From Paralithodes platypus (taxonomy: Eukaryota > Arthropoda > Malacostraca > Decapoda > Lithodidae): DNA of 64,000 nucleotides. Position numbers and translations under genes: made by a program. The stretch lies in NCBI GenBank assembly GCA_032716605.1, contig CM064551.1, positions 47,738,674-47,802,673 of the forward strand, in the 5' to 3' direction. Below, one piece after another: positions 42,565 to 53,300 of the stretch (the first letter of the stretch is position 1; the number at the start of each line of letters is the position of its first letter). The notes below the pieces were generated by a model, which saw only the letters and a list, made by a program, of their open reading frames with translations, ran no database searches and had not been told where the DNA came from.

Positions 42565-43761
42565 CACTCTAACCTCCATTTAACGGATTCCGATTTAATG
42601 GATATCGGCAATAACGGTCAAAAAATGTAGGCCAGACAATGGACCCAGCAAACGGACGTTGCTATAAAAAAGTTGGAGCAAAGTCCGTTGCTCTATCTAT
42701 TTATCTCTCTAATGCACCTACCTAAATCCCTTATACATTAACATAACTATGTCTTATTTGGACTTTTTGTAATCTTTGAATCATTTCTAATATGATGGAA
42801 TTGAAAAATATAATATCCTTCCAGCACATAGATAAATAATAAATAAGATAGTCAACAAAATATTTCAACTCTCCCCTCAGTGCCAGCAGAGACGGAAGAT
42901 TTACGTTTGATAGATTTTTTGTTTTGTTTTTCCCCTCGATATACACACTCTTTCTATTTATCTATCTCTCTAATTCATCTACCTAAATCCCTTATACATT
43001 AACATAACTATGTCTTATTTGGACTTTTTGTAATCTTTGAATAATTTCTAATGTGATGGAATTGAAAAATATAATATCCTTCCAGCACATAGATAAATAA
43101 TAAATAAGATAGTCAAAAAAATAGTTCAACCCTCCCCTCAGTCTAGGCGCCGAGCTTCCGAGACGGAAGATTTACGTTTGATAGATTTTTTGTTTTGTTT
43201 TTTTTCCCTCGATATACACACTCTTTCTATCTATCTATCTCTCTAATTCATCTACCTAAATCCCTTATACATTAACGTAACTATGTCTTATTTGGACTTT
43301 TTGTAATCTTTGAATAATTTCTAATGTGATGGAATTGAAAAATATAATATCCTTCCAGCACATAGATAAATAATAAATGAGATGGTCAACAAAATATTTC
43401 AACCCTCCCCTCCGTCTAGGCGCTGAGCTTCCCAGATGGGAGATTTACGTTTGATAGATTTTTTTTTTTTTTTTTTCCCACGTATACACAAAATGATGGG
43501 GAAATATTATAACATGTTTTTAATTGACATTTGTGTCGTTTTTGCTGAGGGATTACCAGGATTTATTTCAGGTACAGTAAAACAAATTATGCATAACAGT
43601 TAAATGTCACGATCCAATCCGGACACCTGTACTCAACACCGGATTTTTCTCAAGGAATTTCCGGATTACATCCGGACTGGACAGTATTTAGCAGCAACGG
43701 ACATTTAGCAGGAACGGACAGGTGCTTGCACGCATTTGTCCGTTAAATGGAGGGTCGAGTG
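42565..43761. mobile_element. Tigger/pogo-type MITE with internal tandem repeat
   Basis: A 1,197-bp non-coding element flanked by TA (42563-42564 and 43762-43763). The ends are inverted repeats: CACTCTAACCTCCATTTAAC on the left and, reversed, CACTCGACCCTCCATTTAAC on the right. TA targets and the AACCTCCATTTAACGGA start are typical of Tigger-like elements. Subterminal ACGGACA-like words recur near the right end. Most of the interior is a three-copy tandem repeat. No transposase is present. Confidence 0.85.
42690..43475. repeat. Three tandem ~265-bp units inside the MITE
   Basis: The word ACCTAAATCCCTTATACATT begins at 42720, 42981 and 43254, giving periods of 261 and 273 bp; the difference comes largely from T-run length. 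Units share TCCTTCCAGCACATAGATAA and GATTTACGTTTGATAGATTT. Copies are very alike, so the expansion is recent. Confidence 0.9.
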
Positions 43762-43967
43762 TAGATTCGCCGTTGTCGGCTGACATAAACGAGGTCGCCG
43801 GAGCCACTGCCAGGTGATGCCTTTGCGTGCCACCATCCTTGCCCAAGTATTTAACGGCCATGCTTGGTGACACGTTTGGAACGACCCAGTTAGCAGACAA
43901 GGGTTCGCCGGCTGTACTACCCTCGGATCCACCCGCCTTGAGACCGGCCCCGGGAGTGAGAGAGACT

Positions 43968-46640
43968 TTAGTTTTTTGATGGTGGTGGAGGTGGAGGTGG
44001 TGGTGGTGGTGGTGGTGGACGCTTAGCCGGCTGGCCAGCGTTGGCAGAAGACGGGCCCTGACCTGGTTTGTTATAGCCTCGTCCTTTCTGACCTATAAAC
44101 TTACCCTGTCTGTACTGACCTTGGGGGGAAGAGGACTTAGGTAGGTGAAAGGGCTTAGATCCCCCCGGCTGCGCTTTTGCGACTGGCTTGGGTTTGGGAA
44201 AGTTAAAGGCAGGTTTCTTAGAAGGGGTGGGACTATGTTTAAAGGCCTGAGCCATATTAAAAACAGTTCTCCACACATCTGGGGACATTAAAGAGGGAGT
44301 GAGCACTGGTGACATGACCACCTGATTCGCAATTCGATCAGGAAGTTTCCTTACCAGGGACATCCTGAGATCTTGTCTCGCCCGTACCGCCTCAAGCAAG
44401 GCTGTGTGGATATCACCCAACGATTGAATCGATGTCTGAAGGAGCAATCGCCGAGATAGTTCAACCGATCTTCTGGCATCCGCGTCTGCGATTGCCTGAG
44501 TAGATCGTAGCATCGATTTCGCCACCTGGTGCGTCACAATGTATTGGGAGAAAAGTCTATACGCTTTCCCCCGTTGCCTAAATTCCCGGTCTAGGTGAGT
44601 TGGGGAAGGTGTAGTGAAAGGGTCCTTGAGTTCACATAGATTGATTTCGGGGGCAGCTAAGAAAGCAAACAAAGCAGATTGGACTCCGCCAGCAGCACAC
44701 ACTGGCATAGAGAACCAAGAATGACTGTCCTGAGGAATTTGGTGGGAAGATTTTGAGGTGAAGGTGGTAGCAAAGTTCTGAGCCTCCGTCTCCCATTCCA
44801 CCCAAGGTCCCGGGCCCAACTGCCCCACCTTCAACGCTGGATTAGCGGCTGTGTCTGTGACAGTTTGCAAATCTAATTCTGGAGTGAGAGCTGACAGTGT
44901 TTTTATATCATTAAAACCATCATGCTTGGACCAGTCAGAAAACAGTTTTGAAGCTGAGGCAGGGGGCAGGGCAGGTGTAGCAGTATATACAAAATAGTCC
45001 TGGTGATAATAGTTAGGAATGGCCTTAACATTAACATCTAGTACATTACCCAAATTATCCAAGGCTCGTAACTTTTTAGATTTATTGCCTTGGATTACCC
45101 ACTCTCGTGGCACTGGAAGTTCCCCTGACAAGGTGGGCTGTGCGACCTCTGGATTAGTGGGGAGCAATTGTACCCATGACTCGTCTGGACCGTATAATAG
45201 GGGCATCGCTACCTTTCTTAACGGTGCTTTATCTAAAGGGGGCGGATTCACATCCGTTACAACCCTTACACTAGAAGTAGTCAGTGCCGCCGAAGCAGGC
45301 CTAGCGACCACAGATGGTGATATAGAGGGAGGGTGAGGAATCTTAGTTAAGGAAATGGAAGCAATCAGAGGCCGAACATTGGAACTTGTCATGGAAGCTC
45401 CCAGGTCTACTGTAGGAGTCTCCGGCTGTTGGCCAAAATGTTTTGTTAGAGCATTAACCAATAACCCATCTATTTCTTCTGCCGTGACAAATTTAGTTTA
45501 TGATGAACTCAGAGGTGAATCATTCCGATCCTGTGCGTCGTCTAAAACTGAACCCGACTCCTGCACCTCCATGTCCGAGATTACAGACACCTCGTCTTTG
45601 TCATCTGGCTCCCCGTGAGAGGATTCCGCCGAAGCCGGAATCCCGTCGTGTTGCCAAGTCAAGTCTGGAATGAATGATGGGATCGCCGCGTCCCGGTGGA
45701 CATCAGCCACTGTTTGTGTATCTTGAGCCAGACGTGGGCTTTCAGTCCCTGGTCGAGAATACCGCCATACCCCCAGGCCTTGGCCTGCACTCCCTTGGGA
45801 GTCCGATACTCCCTCAATCATGGAGCCCCCACTTGACTCTGCTAGAGGACGATCACTGTCCACCGAACTCTCCAATTCTAAGGTTAGAATACTAATTGGT
45901 AAACTGTCTTGTGTTGCTGACACCACACTAGCCCCATGAGATTGAATACTAGATCTGTCGGGAGTAGAGGCATGAAGAGAGGCACTAGACTCCGGTGAAC
46001 GCCGGGAGGCCTTTCGTTCATGCGAATCTTTCCTGGAAGACTTGTGGCTACGGTGCGACCTAGAACTGCCTTTGGACTTTGTAGATTTCTCACTATAACC
46101 ACTTGTGGACCCCTCTGTCTTGCTCTTCTTACTCGTCGGCGAAGAAGAGAGACTAGGCGGCTGCTGTCTAAGAGGCGACCTGGACCTGGATCGCGCCCGT
46201 GACGAGGAGGCTGCCACCGGGGGCGTAGGTTCTCGCGGTCTCTTAGATGTGCCTGGGGCTGGAGAAAGTGTAATACCCTGTCCAGTCTCTGCCGACTTTC
46301 GTACAGTTACTCTAGAGGGACGTTTAATAGGGGGGTGCTCAATTAGTAACTTATCCCAAAGAGTTACGTTATCGCATTGAAGTGACTTATGAGCCACTGT
46401 GGTAGTATAAGTGGTCATCTGCTGCTTAATCTCCCGTAAAGCGACCGCTGCGGTCTTATCATTGTCTTGCAAAACTTTATGGCTTAATTGAGAGCAAAAG
46501 GTACAGTTCCGCATCACCCACAGACCCCTTGAGCGGTCGAGACATTTAACACATTTAATGCAAAGGGTGTGTGCAAAGATAGGGATACCTGAACAGGAGG
46601 GCATAATGCACAAAGCAAAAACAGGGGCAAAGGTAGCCAT
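43968..46640 (-). pseudogene. DIRS Gag-like ORF1, copy C, one in-frame stop
   Basis: The best-preserved Gag in the window: about 890 codons in one frame, interrupted only by TAA at 45498-45500, where copy D has TCT (serine). N-terminal Cys/His module (FALCIMPSCSGIPIFAHTLC, IKCVKCLDRSRGLWV, NCTFC), RS-like region (SSRARSRSRSPLRQQPP, SHRSHKSSRKDSHERK), conserved core (GPGPWVEWETEAQNF), Lys/Gly-rich tail, then a run of proline from an expanded GGT/CCA tract at 43980-44022. It is followed by the RT frame after a short gap. Function as Gag is inferred. Confidence 0.85.
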
Positions 46641-48865
46641 GACAGAGACTGGTGGGAAACTTACTCCAGGTTCTCTATAGACCCGCCGGGACCCAGCTCT
46701 GGGAAAAAAAAAAATTCCAGGAATTAATGCTCATAAGGTTAACCCAACATGTTCGCACACAAGTGTTAAATAACCCGCCGGGTAACGAGACGCAATACTC
46801 AACGACTACAGCTCGCTACGCGGTGGGGTTCCTTAGTAAAGATTTCAGAATATCTTAACCTGTCCAAAAGATTTATGAATACCCTCTGACATGATATAAA
46901 GACCAGCATGGCGTTTATAACTGATTTAGTCTTCCCGGTGGTGTTTGTTTCAAGATTTTATTGGAAAAAAAAAACTAAATAGACGCCGGCCCCCGTATTA
47001 TCTCGCAGATCAAAAACTGGGAAGCCTGACAAAATACGAGATCTGACTTCTCCCGAAGTGTTTTTTAGATCGCCGTATGTTGAAGGCGGCGATACAAAAC
47101 GTATCCCTCAATTGTCTGGTCAACTATACTGAATTGCAAATTCGTTATTCTCACCCTTCCAAGGAGCACCCGCCAGGTGTGAATTTAAGTTAAAAAAGTT
47201 AACCCCAATTGTGCCCTAAATCGCCGTATGTTGAAGGCGGCGATACAAAATGCATCCCTCAATTGTCTGGTCAACTAAACTGAATTTTGCAAATTCGTTA
47301 ATCCCACCCTTCCAAGGTGCACCCGCCGGGTGTGAATTTAAGTTTATAACGTTAACCCCAATTGTTCCTATCCCCACTTCTTTGTAAAAGATCGCCGGGG
47401 AAGAAAACCAAACAACAACAGCCTAGCTTTTACTGGCTTTGCAAAACCGGGAAAAAACTACATGCAACACGTGTCCGCATGAACACTGTTAGATGGGTAC
47501 AGCCATCCCGCCAGGATTCATAGGGAGCCTGACACAGGTCCCACCACAGAGACGCAGTCCTGGAGAGCCTCAAACACCCACTCGCCGGGGAACACAAGCC
47601 TGTTTTTAAAACCACGCGTGGCTAAAACTCGGCAACCAGCCGGGTTTTTCACAGTGTAACCGAGAAAAAACCCGCCGGAAAAGGCAACCCACCCCGTCCA
47701 GATACCATCTGAACGCATCACAAGACCGTGGAGTTAGCCAAAGCACAACTAACCCCGGGCCCACAAAATAGTCCGTGGAATTAGCCAATACACAACTAAC
47801 CCAGGACACATAAATAGTCCGTGGAATTAGCCAATACACAACTAAACCAGGACACACATGACACAGTAGTACATATTTATAACATAAATCAATCTGGTGA
47901 TGGGCTGGTCTATCAGAGTGAGACCTGAGCGATCTCTGCCATACCCATAGCTTACTCTGACTGTTTCTTTTACTTATATATTTTCTAGATCTCAAGTGAC
48001 GGCGTCTCTTCCGTGGATTGACCTCCCAATCTACCAAGATTGGAAGCTAAAGCGTCACATTATTCCTTTGCCCCTCAACTTTCTCTTCATAATTGCTGAG
48101 GGGCACAGGGCCCTGGGTGGGGCTTTGGTTTCCCGGGCGTTTACGCGCCCTCTCAGCTCCCCGCCATGGAGTGGCTTCGGTCACCCAGGCTTTATTGTGG
48201 TCGGCAGGGAGGGTTCTGTGGGGGCGCTCGTTTATGGCCTTGGCCTTACTCGGGGCCTTGGGGCTGTTCGGCCAGGCAGCTTGGGGAACAACAACAACAA
48301 CAACAACAACAACATAAATCAATAACACTTGTACATGTGGCAAAGCTACGAGAGGCTGGCTAGGCCTAGGCAGATGGACATAAAAGTAAACTTGTCATAA
48401 TATAAACAAAAAGCACTGAATTATATCACAACAGGAACCACTGTAGCAAACACTTCCGGCAAAGGGAAGAACTGACTCGGGACCCAGAAAAAACTTCACT
48501 AAGTGAAGAAAAATACGTTGGGAACGTCAGCAAAAACAAGCTACCTCATCAGAAAGATAAAAGGAAGCAATAATAACGCGTAATGAAAGCCGCCTGCATC
48601 ACAAAGCTAGCTAACTGTGAAAAAGTTCACATGTCCACAACAGGACCACGAGGGAACACCCGGAATAGATGCCCCAAAAACACGACCCAAAATACACTGC
48701 ACTGCGGGCAACCCGCCCAGGACACTCCTGCTACGCATATCCTAACCTTACTCGATACATCCCGGAGTAAACAAATGAGAAAAAACTCACTAGGGACGCA
48801 GCAAATGCGGAACCCGCGGAGCGTGGGGAGGCACGTCCGGGTCGGTTGAGCGCAGAGCAGAGAAG
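46641..48865 (-). promoter_or_regulatory. DIRS copy C leader, with SINE insertion
   Basis: Counterpart of the copy A leader on the minus strand. It carries two tandem copies of a segment with the stem-loop ATCGCCG..CGGCGAT (47068-47094 and about 47219-47244). A SINE occupies 47894-48310. Frames here are not conserved in the other copies. Confidence 0.6.
47894..48310 (+). mobile_element. (AAC)n-tailed SINE with clear target duplication
   Basis: About 417 bp inserted in the copy C leader. The flanks repeat AACATAAATCAAT (47881-47893 and 48311-48323), a 13-bp duplication typical of target-primed insertion; part of it could be shared with the tail. The empty site is seen in copy D near 60040-60055 on the other strand. 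The 5' end reads CTGGTGATGGGCTGGTCTAT and the 3' end is (AAC)8-like. Other copies: 32471-32875 and, in part, 11200-11420. I do not recognise its RNA source. Confidence 0.85.
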
Positions 48866-49168
48866 GAAGAATGACGCCTGAGTCAGCGTCTGGTCAAAGA
48901 TCCACACAAGTACATCCACGATATTATGGAAAGCTTATTGAATAGTTATTCTTATTTTCTTTTTGTTTTTATTTTTTACGAAGTTTTTTCGTAGTGAGAA
49001 CCCAATTTCATAATGACTGAACCATGAGTGAGGTTGCGTGCGCTTATGATGAAGGCTCCTCAAATTTTTTATGCTCTGCGCGGTAGATTCAAACTACGGC
49101 GGCTGAGTGTTTGAAGAGGGTGCCTTATGTAATAGGCATAATCGTCAATGATGGAGGGGCAACTAATA
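48866..49168 (-). repeat. DIRS copy C left terminal repeat
   Basis: Inverted counterpart of 34601-34909, ending GGGGCAACTAATA at 49168. It differs from the copy A repeat by scattered substitutions. It closes the palindromic pair on the right. Confidence 0.85.
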
Positions 49169-49199
49169 AATAAATGCCACTGGAGTACTCTCCTCCCTT

Positions 49200-50060
49200 C
49201 TTTTTCCATTCATTGTTCTACATTGAGAACTCGGAGGGAAACTTTGGTCTTTAATTTAACCGGAACCTTTTGGTACATCGGATGCTTGTTTCTGAAGGAA
49301 AACATTGTTCCCCCCCCCCCCCTGGGGGGGGAGTTCCCGGAGTACCCGGAGTACTTGGAGGAAACTCTGGTTCCTTAATTTAACCTGAACCTCATGGTTC
49401 CTTGGTTTTCAGTATTACCCGGAGTACCCGGAGTACTTGGAGGAAGCTATTGTTCCTTATTTTAATCTGAACCTCTTGGTTCCTGGGTTGTCAGTGTTTA
49501 CCCGGAGTACTTGGAGGAAGCTCTTGTTCCTTAATTTTAACCTGAACCTCTTGGTTCCTGGGTTTTCAGTATGTACCCAGAGTACCCGGAGTACTTGGAG
49601 GAAGCTCTTGTTCCTTAATTTTAACCTGAAGCTCTTGGTTCCTGGGTTTTCAGTATGTACCCGGAGTACCCGGAGTACTTGGAGGAAGCTCTTGTTCCTT
49701 AATTTTAACCTGAACCTCTTGGTTCCTGGGTTTTCAGTATGTACCCGGAGTACTTGGAGGAAGCTCTTGTTCCTTAATTTAACCTGAACCTCTTGGTTCC
49801 TTGGTTTTCAGTATTGCTCGGAGTACCCTGAGTACCCCGAGTACTTGGAGGAAGCCTTGTTCCTAAATTTAACCTGAACTTCTTGGTTCCCTGGTTTTCA
49901 GTAGTACCCGGAGTATTCGGAGGAAGCTCTCGTTCCTTAATTTAACCTGAACTTTTGGTTCCTTGGTTTTTGTATTACTCGAAGTACCCGGAGTAAGCAC
50001 TCGTTCCTTTATGTTAACCTGATCCTTTTGGTTCCTTGGTTTTGTTGGTGTTTTGCGCAC
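49200..50060. repeat. Minisatellite, about 75-95-bp unit
   Basis: Units read ACTTGGAGGAAGCTCTTGTT, CCTTAATTTTAACCTGAACC, TCTTGGTTCCTGGGTTTTCA and then one to three copies of CCCGGAGTA, which explains the variable period. A C-run and G-run pair (about 49310-49330) lies at the left. The apparent protein with repeated LNFNLNLLVPGFS at 49437-49787 is a reading of the repeat. Confidence 0.85.
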
Positions 50061-50108
50061 CTGGAGGAAAACTTTGTTTCTCCATTTAACCGGAACTTCT
50101 TTGTGCAT

Positions 50109-50144
<36 letters not shown>

Positions 50145-53043
50145 GTTATTGTTGTTCCTCGGTTTCCTTGAAACCATTTAGTACCCGGAGGTTTAAAACT
50201 CTGAGACCCGGAGAGAACGGAGGGACACAGGAGCCCCGCCGACTCTGGGACTCGAAGCATGCAATTGTATAGGGTTAGTTGGTGCTCTTGCACTGGAGGA
50301 AACTTTGTTGCTCAATTTGTTTACATGCAAACTCTTTCTATTTTAAGAAATTAACACATAATTGTGTTGGTGCTTATACTTTATTTACTCGAAACCATTT
50401 AGTACCCGGAGTTCTAGACCCGGAGAGAACGGAGGGACACAGGAGCCCCGCCGACTCCGGGACTCGAAGCATGCAAATTGTATAGGTTTAGTTGGTGCTC
50501 TTGCACTTGGTCATGCAAACTCTTAGGAATCATTGGTATCGAAGCACTTCATAACATATTACTCATATAGGAAGAGAACAATTGGTCCCTCATGTAAAAT
50601 TCAGTAGAGGGAAGCAGAGCTAGCTAGGCCTATTGGCCGCCCTCTTGGACACTTGCCCGAGGTGGCGAACAAAGCATGGCCTTATAAATAAGTACTGGTA
50701 CAAGAATGGGACATATAAGGGAATCAATAAGTCTAGCTAAGACCCTATCAGCTCGAAGTAATGCTAGAAGCATGCAAACTATAAAGTGAAGCGACTTATA
50801 AAAGTGAAGCGACTTTGAAAAATTTAATACTAGTAGAATTTCAGGAAATAATGTAGGCTACTTTACAACAAAGAAAACATTGAATTAATAATATCCTTAG
50901 AGTTCAACGTGTAGCCTGAGGGCACACGAATAAGATGAATAATAGCCTACGATAAGTAAATAATTAAATGTAAGCATTGTCTAGGATATAGCCTATTATA
51001 GCAATAATCACTTACTACGACGAACAAATATTAAGAATGGCGAAGCAGTATCCATCTACTTTTGGTGTGGACAGGCGGGGACGGTGGCCCTCTGAAACAT
51101 ACAGGGCGATTACTCAATTCATGTTTGGACCTAACTCAAATAATATATAACAAGGACTCACTAGGAGTGAGAAAGCCAGGCAAACGCTGAGACGCCCAGA
51201 GCAAGGGGGCACACGTCCGACTCGCCTGGATCACAACCGTAAAGAGGCAGATAAACACGCTAGAAAGTCTGGCATCACGTGCAAGGGAAGCATGACAACA
51301 GCACAGCTGGAGGGCTGAGGCACCGGGAGGTTTGAAATGATAGATTCTTCTTTAAATTTTATTTCTAGTGGTATTCATTTTCAATGACGAGCCCTTGGTA
51401 AGATTTAATGGGTATTAACCAAGGATTGTTTTTATGCTATATACGCAATGGTTGTGATAAGAACTCCGGGGAATCCCGAACTGGTCCCGGAATCTCAGCC
51501 TATATATAGTATAGGTTCTTCGTCATTGACGAAGGAACCAATACTAAATATAAGGCTCTCACGTCATTGACGGAGAGAACCATTACTAAATATACTGTTC
51601 TTTATTATTCCATATATATTAATTAAACTAGATACATTTTAGTAATGATAATGATAATGTGATAGGTGATATCAGAACCTTAAGAGCTATAAAATACCAC
51701 ATAGAACACACACACACCTACAATTGTAGATATAATAAAGTAAACACAAGCAAGGGAAGATATTCCGCCCCTGCCTATTTTAAATGTGTGATACCGGTAA
51801 GTAAATCATGGCCTGTGATTGGCTAATCTGCATTAGCCCATCAGTCAGTCTCCTCTCCCGCTTACTTCTCCCGTTCATCATTTTATTGTTTCGCTTGTAC
51901 AGTATTTACTTTATGATATATAAGTTATTATTGGGTTTCATGTGATATTTAATAGCTCTTTAGATTCGGATAAGACTATAATTTATTAATTAATCATTAA
52001 AATTACATAAACGTATATGGTTTAATGAATAAATAAGGACTAATAAAGATAATAAGAAGAAATTAAAAGCTCTGCCGCTCATTTTGGCCAGTGAGCTCGG
52101 GTACTGATATGATAGCCAATCATGAGCCTCAATGGAAACACCAGTTAGGAGCCAGATGCACAGGTCGATTGAATGGAGTATAGCAGTCATGATGATGCAC
52201 TAGCCCTATGGCCCTATTGGTCAAGGGAGCACTCTTCAATAACTATCCAAAGGAGACAGCCCAGGTATCGTGATACGACACTGTCTTTGTAGAATCGTTT
52301 TTCATGATTACCTCCCCGATTAGTTAACGAAGATGGCTTAAACTACCAAAGTTGGGGGTTGTTTTGTATTAGACTTCCCTATGAAGCCCTAGGTTTAGTG
52401 GCCGTATTATTAATCGAGGCACACTCTACTGACTATCCACACGTCAGAGGGTCTAGTTTGGTCTATGCGCTACTAGAGTTAAGTTCAAGCTCAAGGGTGA
52501 AAAGGAGGGGGGGTGCCGGGGAGCTCAGGACCCCTAAACCCTCCGCCGGACTATGTGATGAGTGCCGCCGGACTATGTGAGAAGTTCACGAGTTGGGATA
52601 CTTGTTAAGTCAAGCCGGTGATACGGCTCAAAAATTTTAAATTTTGGATATCTATCATAGTTACAACTATAAGATAATAAGTATAAATTGTACAAAGTAT
52701 AGGGTATGTACAGTTTAATGTTAAGGACATAAGACATAATCAAATGATTAACTTTTACCGTTACAATGTTGGACAGGTAGCAAAGAATGTTCTTGGAAAC
52801 CAATTTTTTGAATCTTTAGGTTATATTCGTTAACATATATACCTGGAAGGGTCCGGTTCTACCAGTTGGAAAGGTTTGTGTCCACTACCTCGCAGGCCAC
52901 CGACACTAGGTTTACGGTAATCCTGGGGGTAAGATACTATCGTCAAGATATAACTTGGATTGGATAATCCTTGATAGACCCTTCTTGGCCAACAACCGGA
53001 CAATTAGGACCCGTGACAGCAATCAGAATTCCTAATTTTAGGT
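50061..53043. other. No gene seen; dispersed repeats and low-complexity tracts
   Basis: A T-run of about 34 lies at 50109-50142. A segment (ATTTAGTACCCGGAG ... GCCCCGCCGACTC ... CTCGAAGCATGCAA) is duplicated at about 50171-50265 and 50390-50480, and related text occurs near 28133. Twin hairpins sit at 51505-51592. The rest is AT-rich and unassigned. Confidence 0.5.
51505..51592. repeat. Two adjacent hairpins with shared tails
   Basis: First: GGTTCTTCGTCATTGACGAA then GGAACC, followed by AATACTAAATAT. Second: GGCTCTCACGTCATTGACGG then AGAGAACC, followed by ATTACTAAATAT. Both share the CGTCATTGACG core, which also appears as TCATTGACGA in DIRS termini. They lie far from any DIRS copy. Confidence 0.75.
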
Positions 53044-53211
53044 TTAACCCTTCCAGCCCGGGTGTCATTTTAAAATCTTTGTGCTTGAAAGCGTGTTTCA
53101 AAATTCGCGCGGCCAAATTTTGCATTGCAGGAGCGACCGCAGCGCCACCAAGCCTCAACTACTAGTGTTATCAGTTCGTACGTGGCCTCCATAGCGAGTT
53201 ATACTGAAAAA

Positions 53212-53300
53212 ATGCTTTCCGACGTGTCCGATTCGCTGCAACCTCCCGCGAGCCCCAGTGCTACCCCGCCGACAACTTTTTGATAGTGAAGAGAGCAGTG
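53212..53300 (+). pseudogene. piggyBac transposase, first N-terminal segment
   Basis: ATG 53212 opens MLSDVSDSLQPPASPSATPP and stops at 53281-53283. A one-base shift at a T-run then gives DSEESSGESLVD, the acidic text usual near the start of piggyBac proteins. It ends at the LINE, whose exact 5' boundary I cannot place. Short and frameshifted, so it is not functional as it stands. Confidence 0.55.

Larger units (their letters stand above)
41018..43950 (-). pseudogene. DIRS RT and RNase H, copy C, split by a MITE
   Basis: Minus-strand counterpart of 39415-41017. The N-terminal segment (MVARKGITWQWLRRPRL) lies at about 43760-43850. A Tigger-type MITE (42565-43761) splits it, and the RT core resumes at 42564 with AKNVIIPVPQNYPVFTSKLF, then SLDLTDAYWHVSV, YLDDWLVV near 42120 and WVDTDASSTIGWGF near 41640. 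It carries the same 19-bp deletion as copy A (near 41310), so the WADALSRR box is missing and the frame shifts. It ends at the palindrome centre with no recombinase. Confidence 0.9.
34601..49168. mobile_element. 14.6-kb palindromic pair of DIRS elements (A plus, C minus)
   Basis: Copy A (34601-41017, plus) and copy C (41018-49168, minus) are joined tail-to-tail at the same point, just after the RNase H region, with a 25-nt offset at the centre. Each arm runs terminal repeat, leader, Gag, RT/RNase H; neither has a recombinase. Without its two later insertions copy C is about 6.5 kb, close to copy A's 6.4 kb. Ends read TATTAGTGGCCCC on the left and GGGGCAACTAATA on the right. The arms differ by several percent, so this is not one read folded on itself. 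Confidence 0.85.

Noticed and set aside
34601..49168. Palindrome as a sequencing fold-back artefact
   Set aside because: The arms differ by several percent and carry different insertions (a MITE and a SINE only in C) and different frame breaks, which an artefact would not show. Reads across the centre would still be worth seeing.
49437..49787. 116-residue frame with repeated LNFNLNLLVPGFS
   Set aside because: The repeat unit length happens to keep one frame open; it is the minisatellite and not a gene.
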